Program-made: the position numbers and the translations under genes
Shown: piece by piece, positions 6,858 through 16,242 of the stretch
How positions within the stretch are numbered: position 1 is the stretch's first letter
Layout of the letters: every line of letters begins with the position of its first letter
NCBI GenBank assembly: GCA_019894735.1
Contig: JAGXOB010000022.1
Coordinates: 7,610 to 28,808 of the forward strand
DNA length: 21,199 bases
DNA from: Promethearchaeota archaeon
GTDB lineage: Archaea; Asgardarchaeota; Lokiarchaeia; Sigynarchaeales; SOKP01
Direction of reading: 5' to 3'
The notes under the pieces: generated by a model
Told to the model about the DNA's origin: nothing
Seen by the model: the letters and a program-made list of their open reading frames with translations, nothing else
The model's database searches: none

Positions 6858-9452
6858 ATGTTTATATGTGTAAATAACTTAATTCAAACTGAAGAAATTG
6901 TCGAAGACATTCTATTGCTTCCAGAACCACTGCATTTTAAATTATTAACTTCTAATTTGTTAAAAATCAGTGAGAAAGCTTCAATTCTAACAAATTTACC
7001 TAAAGAAGATTTATTTATTATTGATCAATTCCAAGAACAATTAAAAGAATTTGGATTTAATAAAGAGCTAACTGTTAACCAGGATCCTGAATATATTAAA
7101 GAATTTGATGAAAATTTGATTTTAGAATTATGCGAAAATTATTTCCCTAAATTAGAAATTAAAAAATTAATGCAAAGTAAATGCGCATTTAAACAGGGAT
7201 ATATGATAGTTACAAATGAGTCCAGATTATATATCCGAGCGGATTCTTTGCAAGGTTTATTTTATGGCATCCAGACATTAATTCAACTATTGAATTCCAA
7301 TTCAAGTAAGGAATTATTACCTAAAATAGTAATACTAGATTTTCCCCGTTTAGAAATTAGGGGTGTATCGGATGATATTTCAAGAGGTCAATCTGCAACG
7401 ATTGAGAACCTCAAGAAATTTGTTAAAATTCTAAGTCATTTTAAAATTAATCATTATTATTTGGTCTATATGCAGGATATGTTCAAGTTTGAAAATCATC
7501 CTGAAATAGGTAGAGGAAGAGGTGCTTATTCAAAAAAGGAAATAAGAGATTTATTTAGATTTGCAAAGGATCACTTTGTAGAATTAATACCAATATTTCA
7601 AACTATCGGTCATTGGGAGAATATCTTACACAACGAAATATATTGGCAATACGGAGAATTTCCGGGATCAAATAGCTTAAATATTGCCAATGAAGAAATC
7701 TATCCTCTATTAGACTATATGATAAAGGAATTAAGTGAAGTCTTTAAATCAGAATATTTCCATATAGCAGCAGACGAAAGTTGGGACGTAGGAAAAGTTG
7801 GTTCGAAGGATTACATCGAAAAACTAGGAATCGGTAACGCATATCTTAAGCATTACAAAAAAGTCTATGAGATCGTTAAAAAACATGGATATAAAAAGAT
7901 CGTGATATATCATGATATTCTTTGTAAATACGAGGAAGTCCTTGAGGAGTTACCTAAAGATATGATTGTAATGTATTGGAAGTATAATACAAAAGAGAAA
8001 CACTCAATTTTAGAAAGAATAAAAGAATTTAAGTTACCTTTCATTGTTAGCCCGTCTATTATGGATTATAACCGAGTATTCCCATCACTCGTGCGGTCTG
8101 AAAAAAATATGACAAATCTAATCAAAAACGGTTTTGAAAATGGAGCAATGGGAGAAATAACTTCTAGTTGGGGAGATTATTACAATAAAGAAATTAGAGA
8201 AAATAGATTGTATGGATTCATTTACTCTTCTCAAATAGGTTGGAATCCACTGAAGAAAGTTAACATCATAAATTATTGGAAAAGTCTACTAACTCACTTT
8301 TTTGGTATTTATGATGATAGATTGTTTAAAATAATTAAAATCCTGATGTCTATAGAAGTTGAAAAACGTTTACATACAAGACCTACTTTTTACTATAAAC
8401 ACTTTTTTGGTCATCCCTACAATAAAAATAGTTCTAGGTATAAAAAAAATCTAAAAACTACTAAATTTGAGTCAGTAATCAAAGATATGGATGAAATTAT
8501 TACAATATGTCAGGATTTAGAAACAAAGGTATTAAGAAATAAAGAGAATCTTCTAAATTTTGCTTTCATTGCTAAACACATTAAATTTTATTGTAAAAAG
8601 CGAATAAATTCTAAGAAACTGGTTGATTTTTCGCCCAAAATGGCGAAAAAGAACTACAAATTGCAAGCAATTAAAGAAATTGAGTCATTAATGAAAGATT
8701 TGACTTCTCTCCTAAAAGAATACGAATTTCTATGGACGAATGTAGCAAAAAAAGAAGGTTTTGACTTAATAAAAACGAAATATCTGTGGTTATTAGAATT
8801 TTATACGAATAAGATTGAAGAAATAAAAAATGATAACGATTGGCAAGATCCAAATATACCTAGCGAAACAATATATCTTGATGCAAAAAACAAGCATCAA
8901 ATTAGTACTACTTATTATAAAAAAATTATTAATATCAGTGAAGAAATCGAAACTGCATATTTACAAGTAATAGGAGGGATTTTTGCAAAGGTAAGCGTTA
9001 ATAATAATCACATTGGTCATGTAATTACCCGTCATTCGTTAAACTATGTCATTTTAGAAAATAATATAAAAATTTTTGACATTAAAAAGCATCTAAAAAT
9101 GGGGGAGAATATATTTACTATTGAAAATACCGATTACAGTGGTGGTGTTGGGATGATAAATATATATGGTGAAATAACGCTGAAATCAAGAGAAAAAATT
9201 CAAATAAAATCAGATAAAACATGGTTAGCCGTAAGAAATCGTGAAGAACAATGGAAAAAAGTTAGAAGTTTCGGTTCCCCTCCGAAGATGATTGGAGGAT
9301 TGTGTTATCCTGATTTCGAAAACAATAGACACTCATTAGAGAGCGATATGATGACTACTTTTAACGCGCTAATTGGCCGTTTTCCAAAAAAACTGTATTG
9401 GTTCTTGAAGTTGATCATGAAGTTATTTAACCGTTACAACATTATAGAATAA
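6858..9452 (+). CDS. Glycoside hydrolase family 20-like protein (beta-N-acetylhexosaminidase type)
   Basis: An 864-residue protein with GH20 architecture. Residues about 1-160 form the N-terminal alpha/beta domain ([16 protein letters not shown] is its typical end). The catalytic TIM barrel begins at [16 protein letters not shown] (162-177) and carries HIAADE (302-307), in which D306-E307 match the Asp-Glu pair for substrate-assisted cleavage of N-acetylhexosaminides. A later SSWGDYYN segment may supply the aromatic floor. A long helical region follows, then a beta-sandwich from about 670 with NNHIGHV and [11 protein letters not shown], like galactose-binding-type modules of glycosidases. There is no signal peptide, so the enzyme is either cytoplasmic or exported by an unseen route. 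Exact substrate is not established. Confidence 0.82.
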   Translation: MFICVNNLIQTEEIVEDILLLPEPLHFKLLTSNLLKISEKASILTNLPKEDLFIIDQFQEQLKEFGFNKELTVNQDPEYIKEFDENLILELCENYFPKLEIKKLMQSKCAFKQGYMIVTNESRLYIRADSLQGLFYGIQTLIQLLNSNSSKELLPKIVILDFPRLEIRGVSDDISRGQSATIENLKKFVKILSHFKINHYYLVYMQDMFKFENHPEIGRGRGAYSKKEIRDLFRFAKDHFVELIPIFQTIGHWENILHNEIYWQYGEFPGSNSLNIANEEIYPLLDYMIKELSEVFKSEYFHIAADESWDVGKVGSKDYIEKLGIGNAYLKHYKKVYEIVKKHGYKKIVIYHDILCKYEEVLEELPKDMIVMYWKYNTKEKHSILERIKEFKLPFIVSPSIMDYNRVFPSLVRSEKNMTNLIKNGFENGAMGEITSSWGDYYNKEIRENRLYGFIYSSQIGWNPLKKVNIINYWKSLLTHFFGIYDDRLFKIIKILMSIEVEKRLHTRPTFYYKHFFGHPYNKNSSRYKKNLKTTKFESVIKDMDEIITICQDLETKVLRNKENLLNFAFIAKHIKFYCKKRINSKKLVDFSPKMAKKNYKLQAIKEIESLMKDLTSLLKEYEFLWTNVAKKEGFDLIKTKYLWLLEFYTNKIEEIKNDNDWQDPNIPSETIYLDAKNKHQISTTYYKKIINISEEIETAYLQVIGGIFAKVSVNNNHIGHVITRHSLNYVILENNIKIFDIKKHLKMGENIFTIENTDYSGGVGMINIYGEITLKSREKIQIKSDKTWLAVRNREEQWKKVRSFGSPPKMIGGLCYPDFENNRHSLESDMMTTFNALIGRFPKKLYWFLKLIMKLFNRYNIIE

Positions 9453-9506
9453 ATTCCTCAAAAGAATTAAATACAGACTTAAAAAATTAAATAAAAGATT
9501 AAAAAA

Positions 9507-9775
9507 TTATTTATATTTCTTTAAAAATTCAGGTTTAGTTTTTGTTACTCTTTTTGTTATTTTTGCTTGAATTTCTAACACGATTTTAGAATTTCCTTCA
9601 GAGGGAATTGATAAACTGAACTTGTAATTCGGTTCTTCAATTTCAGAGGGTTCTGGTTCAGATTTAATAAAGGATACATCTTTGGTTTGTTCCTTGTTGA
9701 ACTGCTAATTTCATTTCTCTTTCAACAATTCCGCCTCCACCATTAAAAATTACTAAGCTTTTTACATTTTAGATT
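9507..9775 (-). pseudogene. Frameshifted small gene, unknown function
   Basis: Two minus-strand frames together look coding. The upstream one reads KSLVIFNGGGGIVERE and MKLAVQQGTNQ, then stops. Around 9695-9707 a one-base change would join it to the other frame, which reads EQTKDVSFIKSEPEPSEIEE and continues NYKFSLSIPSEGNSKIVLE to the TAA at 9507-9509. The combined product would be roughly 85-90 residues with a Gly-rich turn, an acidic linker and a beta-rich tail. No intact start is seen: an ATG overlapping the upstream part is one base out of frame (ATGTAAAAAGC). I do not recognise the family. It may be a decayed gene or a consensus error. Confidence 0.45.
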
Positions 9776-9924
9776 CAAATTCATTTTTTTAGTATTATCA
9801 AATAAGTAAATTTAGTTATAAAAATTTTTATTAAATTCAAATTCTACATTGAATTAACGAAAAATCAAGAGCAAATGTTCGAAAGAAATAAAAAAAATGA
9901 AGAAATTGAATTAATTAAGATGGT
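9776..9924. other. A+T-rich intergenic stretch
   Basis: This region between the frameshifted small gene and the DnaJ-type zinc protein holds A/T runs and no supported ORF, RNA or repeat. Confidence 0.3.
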
Positions 9925-10884
9925 TTAGAAATTTGAATAAATCATAAATTTATTCGCTGAACCTAGACTATATATCTCAAACTTTGTTCCCTTCTTAGTT
10001 TCACAGAACATTTGGATCATCGGAAATAAATAGATTTGCGTGGTAATCTGAGCTTCTTTATCTTTTGAGTAGATTTTATGGTCGCTACTTGCAGCACTTA
10101 TCGTTTTTTTTATGTTTTTATTCCAATACCCTAAGGAAGGTTCAGCTTTTGCCTCCAAATCTTTAAATTCGCTGAATCTTATACCTTCAACCTCCTCGAT
10201 CATTTGGTGAAGGTCTCGCTCGATTTCTTTTTCATACTTCGTTTGTGCGCTACTGTGAAGCACGGGTATTCCAGTAACAACAGTTTTAAAGGGGACCGGG
10301 AGAATTTGGTATTTGTACATGTTTTTGTGGCCTCCACAATCCCGACATTGCTCTTTACTGGTACCAGTTCCATAACAAACGCCACAAGGATAAGAAAATG
10401 GTTTATCCTCTTTCTTTTGATCTTCTCCTGATAAGATAATCACTTTTTCTTCGATCTTTCCAGTCCCTTTGCAGGTTTTGCATTTTTCTTCTATATATCC
10501 TTTACCACTGCAATTTTTACAGGGTATTGTTTTTAGGGTCTCATATGTAGGTACTATCTCATTACCCTTCCAATTGTCTTTAGTTACTTTAGAACTCCCC
10601 TTAAATGAATAGAATGTTTCTCTTGGAATTTTAGGTGCCAGTACTGTTTTTTCTTCTGTTCCTTTTGAGACTTCACCCACAGTCTTTTTTATCGCGAAAT
10701 AAATTGCAGCTTCTTTTTGAGTATCTTTAACATATTCTGCAGCGCTTACTGCATCTAGCGAAAAAATCGCTCCTTTAGTTCCGAATTGCTTTTCCATCTT
10801 TTTTTTGTCCTTTCTTACAGAACTTTGTTTCCACTTCTCGAAAATCTCGTCTAAATTTGGTGTTTTAATTCTTACATCTGGCAA
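9925..10884 (-). CDS. DnaJ-type CXXC zinc-finger protein lacking a J domain
   Basis: A 319-residue protein with four cysteine repeats like the zinc domain of DnaJ/Hsp40: CKNCSGKG (122-129), CKTCKGTG (135-142), CGVCYGTG (167-174) and CRDCGGHK (180-187). Repeats 1-2 and 3-4 are separated by a 24-residue insert containing a charged stretch. The fourth repeat has lost the final Gly. No HPD-containing J domain exists in the N-terminal 120 residues, which are Lys/Glu rich, and the C-terminal 130 residues are an alpha/beta region I do not recognise. Two zinc ions are expected. Start is a TTG at 10884, forced by an in-frame TAG five codons upstream and no ATG. Could be an unfolded-protein or RNA-binding protein; function open. 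Confidence 0.75.
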   Translation of the reverse strand: MPDVRIKTPNLDEIFEKWKQSSVRKDKKKMEKQFGTKGAIFSLDAVSAAEYVKDTQKEAAIYFAIKKTVGEVSKGTEEKTVLAPKIPRETFYSFKGSSKVTKDNWKGNEIVPTYETLKTIPCKNCSGKGYIEEKCKTCKGTGKIEEKVIILSGEDQKKEDKPFSYPCGVCYGTGTSKEQCRDCGGHKNMYKYQILPVPFKTVVTGIPVLHSSAQTKYEKEIERDLHQMIEEVEGIRFSEFKDLEAKAEPSLGYWNKNIKKTISAASSDHKIYSKDKEAQITTQIYLFPMIQMFCETKKGTKFEIYSLGSANKFMIYSNF

Positions 10885-10954
10885 ATAATAATCACTCTAA
10901 ATAAATTTGTAATTGTTTTTAATTTAATACAACTAAAATTATAAAAATATAAAA

Positions 10955-10985
10955 TATATCTATTTTATATAAATTATATCAAAAT
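10955..10985 (+). promoter_or_regulatory. TATA box for the 55-residue ORF
   Basis: TTTATATAAA at 10964-10973 ends 32 bp before the ATG at 11006. A transcription start near 10998 would give a very short leader, consistent with archaeal promoters. Confidence 0.5.
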
Positions 10986-11005
10986 AAAAACAATGCAGAT
11001 TTAAA

Positions 11006-11173
11006 ATGTCGGAAGAAGAACGTCAAGCAGTGGAGTATTTTAAACAATGGATGGACCCCAATGGTGGTGGTCTTGCCCAATGGATTGAACATTTTTTAAA
11101 TCAGGGTGATGAAGTGAAGTTAAGACAAATTAAAGACGTTTACGATAAAATTAAAGCTGTTTTTGGGTTTTAG
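11006..11173 (+). CDS. Small acidic protein of 55 residues
   Basis: The ORF starts MSEEERQAVEYFKQWMDPNG and ends DVYDKIKAVFGF before a TAG. It reads as two amphipathic helices joined by a Gly-rich turn (NGGGL), with a helix containing QWIEHFLNQGDEVKLRQI. Codon choice and the good TATA box upstream support it as a real gene. It sits 49 bp before the helicase and could be co-transcribed with it. No cysteine, signal peptide or membrane segment is present. I do not recognise the family; a helical scaffold or adaptor would fit its shape, but this is speculation. Confidence 0.65.
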   Translation: MSEEERQAVEYFKQWMDPNGGGLAQWIEHFLNQGDEVKLRQIKDVYDKIKAVFGF

Positions 11174-11222
11174 GTTCTGATTTTTTTATTTCAGTAATAA
11201 ATGTAAGTTTTTTATAAGCTTA

Positions 11223-13901
11223 GTGATTTTTCTTTTGATTACCATTTCTAGAGATTATTTTATAGTTTTTGATAAAAATTGGGAAAACAAAAAAGATTTA
11301 TCATTCAATGTAAACTTCTTTTATTTGAAATCTTTCAAGAGTAAAAATCAAACTTATTCTTACATAAAAAAACCGTTTTTCAGAGGTATTGTACTCTTTG
11401 GATTAGACTTCAAAGATAAAATCCGTCCCGTTAATTTTTCCAAACTTGAAAATGACGGAAATTTAGAACCAATTAATCCTCGACTTCTGAAAAGATTTCT
11501 TATTGATAAAAAAAATAAATTCATCGCTTTCTCTAGTCAAACTAAACCTGAGGATTTCACACCTATTAAAGAAATGCTCAAAAATCTTCAATATGATGAA
11601 AATAATATCATATCTATGACTTTTTGCAAATCTTGCTTAGAAAATAAAGATTTTACGATTCTAAATGAAAAATCCAAGATTAAATCTTTAAGAAATCAAT
11701 TTATTTGCTCCGAATGTGCATTGGATGTTGTTATAAAACAAGCTCAAGTCGCAGGACTTATATCTTCTGGGAAAGTTAGCCCGAAACTTAAAAATTTTTT
11801 TAATCACTTAATTTTAAAATTTCGGGACTTAAATAGAATTCTAAACTCTTTTAAAGTTGATTTTAATCCAGTAAAAAATAAAGAGATGACACTCTATGAC
11901 ATTGAAAGAAATCCACCAATAAGTAAGAAATATCTTAATTACACCATTGATAACTTGGAAATCCACATTGATTTTAAAAAGCTATTGAAAACATTTAACA
12001 TTTTTACACTATTGCCGATACAGGCAATCTCAATAGAAGCAGGATTATTAAATGAGAAAACAAATCAATTAGTTATGGCTCCAACATCTGCAGGTAAAAC
12101 TTTAATAGGCGAATTGGCGGGAATTTCAAGAATTCTAAAAGATAATCGCAAATTGCTTTATCTAGTACCAATCAGAGCACTGGCAAGTTTAAGAACGGAA
12201 GAATTTAAAAAAAAATATAAAACATTGAATTTGAAAATAGTAAAAAGAATAGGAGAATCTATATTAGAAAAGAAAGAAACTGAAGATTTAGAAGAATTGG
12301 AAAAGGGTGACATAATTATAGCTACTTATGAGGCTATTGACTACATTTTAAGAAGTGGTAATAAAAGTAATTTAGGATCCATTGGGACAATAATCATTGA
12401 TGAAATTCAAACTTTGAGCGATCAAGAACGGGGATTTATTTTGGATGGTTTAATAGCACGTCTAAAATCGGTATTTATTGATGTTCAATATTTATATTTG
12501 AGCGCTACAATAGGAGAGCCAGAAGCTTTGGCTAAAAATTTGAATTGTATTTTGATTAATTACAACAATAGACCCGTTCCAATCGAACGCCATTTATTGC
12601 TATGTCTAAACGAAGCAATAAAATTGAAAAATATAACTAAATTAGTGCGAACTGCTTACTTAACAACTTCAACTTATGGATTTAAAGGTCAATCTATAAT
12701 ATTTACAAATTCAAGAAAAAAGTGCGAATCCCTGACGAATTATTTACAAAATAAAGGACTTAAAGTAAGATCTTACCATTCTGGGTTAACTAACGAAGAG
12801 AGGATTGTAATTGAAAGGCAATTTCAGAATCAAACTATTTCGGCGGTTGTAGCAACAGCAGCATTAGCAGCAGGTGTTGATTTACCCGCAAAACAAGTGA
12901 TTTTTGAATCATTAGCAATGGGTATAAGCTTATTGACGGTTGCTGAATTTGAGCAAATGTTGGGAAGAGCTGGAAGGTTAAAAAAACACGACATTGGATT
13001 AGCATATCTTCTTATTGAACCCGGAAAGGTATATTCCCATACGACAAAAGTTACCGAAGAAAATATTGCCATAAACTTACTAAATGGAAAAATTAAAGAT
13101 TATGAATTACATCCTGATGAGGGTAAATCCCTAACAGAACTACTCGCTTTTATCTCAATGTTTAATGAAGGTATTGTAAGTGAAAAGATATATAAATTTA
13201 ATGAATACTTAATTAATTCCAACTACGAACTAGAAGAATTCTTAAAAAAACTAATAAATTATCGACTTGTTTTTTTAGATCATGATAAAAAATATAAATC
13301 GTCATATTTAGGTCAATCTATTGCTAAATCTTTTCTAACTGTCGAAAAAAGCTTGGAAATTGTTGAGATTCTAAAAAAAAGAAAGGTAAAGATTAACGAT
13401 ATTGTTCTGGAATTAAAAGCACTAAAAAATGTATATTTAACAAAGAAGGTTGTTGCAGACTTGTCAAAGCATAGAGCAGCTAAATATTCTTCAAATAATT
13501 TCTTTTCAGCGAGCGTTCTTTCGCTGATGGATGCAAACTATGTTAAAAAAAGAAAATCCTTTTCAGACGAATTTATTGAATATGTTATAAAATGGACAGG
13601 TGAAATTTTCAATTGCGATTGTAAGGATAAACCTTATTGTGAATGCGGAAGAATTAATTTAGAAAGAATAATCTTAAATTTACGGATTGAAAATAAGTTT
13701 TCAATTAGAGAGATTAGTGAATATCTAGAAGATGAGCTAAAAATCTTAATTTATAAGGGAGACATCACGGATTACTTAGAAAACTTAATCTATTCTTTCG
13801 AAAGTATACTAAATATCTCAAAAGGAATCTCTAATTTAGATTCCGATTATGAGAAGGAACTATTAGAGATTCCCAATATTATCGATAATATTAGAAATTG
13901 A
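11223..13901 (+). CDS. SF2 DEAD/DEAH-type helicase, archaeal Ski2/Hel308-like with extra cysteine clusters
   Basis: An 892-residue ATP-dependent helicase. Motif order: Q-like TLLPIQAISIE, motif I APTSAGKT (286-293), Ia PIRAL, II DEIQ (393-396), III SAT at 427, IV IIFTNSRKK, V ATAALAAGVDLP, VI QMLGRAGR (578-585). The roughly 250-residue N-terminal region includes a zinc finger, CKSC (135-138) with CSEC (162-165). Near the C-terminus a second cluster CDCKDKPYCEC (798-808) precedes a short helical domain ending in a segment with YKGDITDYL. I recall a similar arrangement in euryarchaeal helicases annotated with DUF5814, but could not check this. Likely DNA or RNA unwinding in repair or RNA decay. 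Start is GTG 11223; TTG 11235 is an alternative. Confidence 0.88.
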   Translation: MIFLLITISRDYFIVFDKNWENKKDLSFNVNFFYLKSFKSKNQTYSYIKKPFFRGIVLFGLDFKDKIRPVNFSKLENDGNLEPINPRLLKRFLIDKKNKFIAFSSQTKPEDFTPIKEMLKNLQYDENNIISMTFCKSCLENKDFTILNEKSKIKSLRNQFICSECALDVVIKQAQVAGLISSGKVSPKLKNFFNHLILKFRDLNRILNSFKVDFNPVKNKEMTLYDIERNPPISKKYLNYTIDNLEIHIDFKKLLKTFNIFTLLPIQAISIEAGLLNEKTNQLVMAPTSAGKTLIGELAGISRILKDNRKLLYLVPIRALASLRTEEFKKKYKTLNLKIVKRIGESILEKKETEDLEELEKGDIIIATYEAIDYILRSGNKSNLGSIGTIIIDEIQTLSDQERGFILDGLIARLKSVFIDVQYLYLSATIGEPEALAKNLNCILINYNNRPVPIERHLLLCLNEAIKLKNITKLVRTAYLTTSTYGFKGQSIIFTNSRKKCESLTNYLQNKGLKVRSYHSGLTNEERIVIERQFQNQTISAVVATAALAAGVDLPAKQVIFESLAMGISLLTVAEFEQMLGRAGRLKKHDIGLAYLLIEPGKVYSHTTKVTEENIAINLLNGKIKDYELHPDEGKSLTELLAFISMFNEGIVSEKIYKFNEYLINSNYELEEFLKKLINYRLVFLDHDKKYKSSYLGQSIAKSFLTVEKSLEIVEILKKRKVKINDIVLELKALKNVYLTKKVVADLSKHRAAKYSSNNFFSASVLSLMDANYVKKRKSFSDEFIEYVIKWTGEIFNCDCKDKPYCECGRINLERIILNLRIENKFSIREISEYLEDELKILIYKGDITDYLENLIYSFESILNISKGISNLDSDYEKELLEIPNIIDNIRN

Positions 13902-13910
13902 TCTTTGTGC

Positions 13911-13925
13911 TTTTTAAAAAAAAAT
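13911..13925 (+). terminator. Possible T-tract terminator after the helicase gene
   Basis: A GCTTTTT run follows the helicase stop by about 10 bp, in the manner of archaeal U-tract terminators. No hairpin is needed or seen. Confidence 0.3.
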
Positions 13926-14025
13926 TAATGATAAAAATTTAATAAATGAAAAATTATTCGATAATTAATTAGTTGATAAAATCTCGGTAAATATTTAAGA
14001 AATAACAACACATCTCTGTAATTAT

Positions 14026-14985
14026 ATGATTTACTCCATTTTTCTTTATCAAAGTCACACAGGTTTATTGATATACGACAAGAGTTTCCAAGAGATAAGT
14101 ACTGGAAAGATGGAAATGTTTAGTTCTTTTTTCTCTGCCATAAAAACTTTTGTTTCCGAACTTGTATTAGGAGATTCGTTAGATCGCTCAAAAGAATTAA
14201 CTAACATAGAATTAAAGGATTATACCGTTTTAATTACTTCGCTCCCTAAGATTCAAGTTGATATGGTCATTATTGCTGATAAAGAAGATACAAAATCCAT
14301 AAATAAAGTTATTCCAAAATTAATAAAATTATTAAATAAATACGAGCAATTGTTTCTTTCATGGGACGGAAATAGAGATGAATTAAATTTACTAGAGCAC
14401 CCACTTACTGAATTAGTTGTATCTAATGTAAAAGTTGTGAGAAAATCTCTGCTAGAGCACCCCGATCAAATGTTAAAATCAATTTGGGCACATAAAAAGC
14501 AACTATCAAGAGAGAATGTCGAAAACTTAATTCAAGAAAGAGATCTCTTGATTTATAAAATTGAGAATACTGCTAATCTAACCAGAAAAATTGCTATGTC
14601 TGAAACGGTAGTAGAATTATCAGAGAAATTAAAAGACGAGATAACATTTCTAAAATATCAAGATGAATTAAATAAGTTAAAAAACGAAATTAAGGATGTT
14701 AAATTCAAATTGATCTATTATTTGGAAAGAGCAAGAGAGGCTTTAGACGAAGCTATTAATAATTTAGGTAATAAACCAATTCATTTAGGGGATTATAAAA
14801 ATACATATCTTAATTTGTATTCCTTTAGTACAAAACTAAAATTAATAAAAGAGAATGGTTGGGAAATATACCGGGATTTAGCAAATAATCTCATTGAAAA
14901 AGATGAATTATCTGATCACGATCTTTCTGAACTTATCCAAAGATTATTAAAAATGAGTTCCAATATAGAAGATTATTTGAATTAG
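14026..14985 (+). CDS. Longin-like domain protein with coiled-coil tail
   Basis: A 319-residue protein whose first 115 residues have the longin/roadblock-like order of strands and helices: IYSIFLYQSHTGLLIYDKSF (two strands), then MFSSFFSAIKTFVSELVLGD (helix), then strands LTNIELKDYTVLITSLP and VDMVIIADKED, then a helix IPKLIKLLNKYEQLF. The helix-plus-strand block closely parallels the protein encoded at 16243-16698 (GFLSALESFTSEVFGD then INVISLASFKLV). The remaining 200 residues are charged and helical, with heptad-like repeats around 165-245 (SEKLKDEITFLKYQDELNKL). Longin proteins in eukaryotes act in vesicle traffic and GTPase regulation and are common in Asgard archaea. It converges on the DRG-like GTPase gene, 28 bp apart. 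Fold is inferred from pattern only. Confidence 0.7.
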   Translation: MIYSIFLYQSHTGLLIYDKSFQEISTGKMEMFSSFFSAIKTFVSELVLGDSLDRSKELTNIELKDYTVLITSLPKIQVDMVIIADKEDTKSINKVIPKLIKLLNKYEQLFLSWDGNRDELNLLEHPLTELVVSNVKVVRKSLLEHPDQMLKSIWAHKKQLSRENVENLIQERDLLIYKIENTANLTRKIAMSETVVELSEKLKDEITFLKYQDELNKLKNEIKDVKFKLIYYLERAREALDEAINNLGNKPIHLGDYKNTYLNLYSFSTKLKLIKENGWEIYRDLANNLIEKDELSDHDLSELIQRLLKMSSNIEDYLN

Positions 14986-14991
14986 TTATGT

Positions 14992-15008
14992 AGCGTTTTT
15001 AATTTTTA
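14992..15008 (+). terminator. T-tract terminator between convergent genes
   Basis: Two T5 runs (CGTTTTTAATTTTTAC) directly follow the stop of the longin-like gene on the plus strand and sit in the 28 bp gap before the stop of the convergent GTPase gene. Confidence 0.4.
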
Positions 15009-15013
15009 CAGAC

Positions 15014-16216
15014 TTATTTTGTATGTAATTCTATTATATCATTTTCTTTTAACTCGTAATCCAAACCAACTTTTTTCTTTTCTTGTTTATCGTCTTTCCG
15101 AATAACTGTAGCGTGATCGAATGATTCATAAAAACTTCGATGTATTTTTATAGCTACATCTCGGATTGTTGGTTGATTAAGACTACAATCTAGTATTAAC
15201 GGTTTTTCAGCAACAACTCCCTTATGCATGGTATATACCTTTATTCTTCCTAAAAACTTCAAAACAATTTTGCCAAAATCTTTAGGAATCTCCTTTTTTA
15301 TTGTACTCGTTCCAATTACTAATAGGAATTTTTCTGAATAATAATTCTTCAGGTCTAAAAAAGAGTTTTTTGTAAGAGACAAGTCTCCTTTAGTCCCTAA
15401 GATAATAGCTTTTTTATATGCCATGGAAGGATTTAGTGTATCAACTACTTGATCAAGATCTACCTTCCCAAAAACTTTAACAATACCATTCCGTATGCCT
15501 CCAGCATGAGTTATTTCCCGAATTTTCTCAGTTAATTCTTCAATATTGTTATTTTCTTTAGCTTCACTTGTTAAATAAAAAACTTGAATCTTATTGGAAC
15601 CTGTCTTTTCAATTGTAATTGGAGGAGCTGAGACATTTAACCGTACATGGGACTCATGTAATTCCTTTAAAAGCAAATCCATTTGTTCTTTATAATTACG
15701 CGATAAATCAACGCAAAGGCATATTAGATCGCATGCTCTTAATTGAGATATTATTTCTTTACCATTTCCTATTCCACTTGCAGCCCCTTCCATAATTGAG
15801 GGCATATCAACAATTTGATAACGAACTTTATTATATTCATAAATACCAATTTCAGGAAGAGGAGTAAATTTTCCAATCTTTTCTTTCGCTGCTCCTGTTA
15901 ATAAATTCAGAAGTGAAGTTTTTCCAACGCCGGGAGAATGATAGTCACTTATAAGGATTAGTTGGATCCCTTCCTTTTTTATTGAAAAGGGACTAACTTG
16001 CTTACCCATAGATTTAATGCGATTTTTCTGTGCTTCTTGTTCCCTTCTAAGTTTTGCAAGGCGTGATTTGTTTAGGGCAACTACTTTTTCAGTAGCTTTG
16101 TGTTTAGGAACTAAGGATAGATACTCTTCTAGACGCATAATCTTTTCATCAACAGTAGTGGCGTCCAAATATTTTTGATATGCTGCTTGCGCTTCTGGTC
16201 CTATATTTGAACTCAC
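15014..16216 (-). CDS. DRG/Rbg-like TGS-domain GTPase with divergent G motifs
   Basis: A 400-residue protein matching the DRG (developmentally regulated GTP-binding) layout: helical N-terminus with HKATEKVVALNKSRLAKLRR, G domain, and a C-terminal TGS domain (about 335-400) ending VGLDYELKENDIIELHTK, which is nearly the DRG consensus. DRG-type IMEGAASGIGNGKEIISQLR follows G3. Key motifs are altered: the P-loop is HSPGVGKT (93-100) where GFPNVGKS is usual, G3 is DMPS (137-140) instead of DLPG, and G4 is TKGD (275-278) instead of NKxD. The catalytic lysine and hydroxyl of the P-loop remain, so nucleotide binding is plausible. DRGs bind ribosomes. Start GTG 16216 has AGAGAGGTC about 10 bp upstream. 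It follows a longin-like gene by 26 bp, probably one operon. Confidence 0.85.
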   Translation of the reverse strand: MSSNIGPEAQAAYQKYLDATTVDEKIMRLEEYLSLVPKHKATEKVVALNKSRLAKLRREQEAQKNRIKSMGKQVSPFSIKKEGIQLILISDYHSPGVGKTSLLNLLTGAAKEKIGKFTPLPEIGIYEYNKVRYQIVDMPSIMEGAASGIGNGKEIISQLRACDLICLCVDLSRNYKEQMDLLLKELHESHVRLNVSAPPITIEKTGSNKIQVFYLTSEAKENNNIEELTEKIREITHAGGIRNGIVKVFGKVDLDQVVDTLNPSMAYKKAIILGTKGDLSLTKNSFLDLKNYYSEKFLLVIGTSTIKKEIPKDFGKIVLKFLGRIKVYTMHKGVVAEKPLILDCSLNQPTIRDVAIKIHRSFYESFDHATVIRKDDKQEKKKVGLDYELKENDIIELHTK

Positions 16217-16223
16217 TAAAAAA

Positions 16224-16232
16224 GACCTCTCT
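16224..16232 (-). promoter_or_regulatory. Shine-Dalgarno site for the DRG-like GTPase
   Basis: The minus strand reads AGAGAGGTC, about 8-10 bp before the GTG at 16216. It is one of the few clear ribosome binding sites in the window; it supports the GTG start and internal translation in a two-gene transcript. Confidence 0.5.
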
Positions 16233-16242
16233 TAAAATTTGT

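Noticed and set aside
10200..10431. Alternative ORFs on both strands within the DnaJ-type zinc protein gene
   Set aside because: The CXXCXGXG repeats in the long minus-strand frame explain the sequence.
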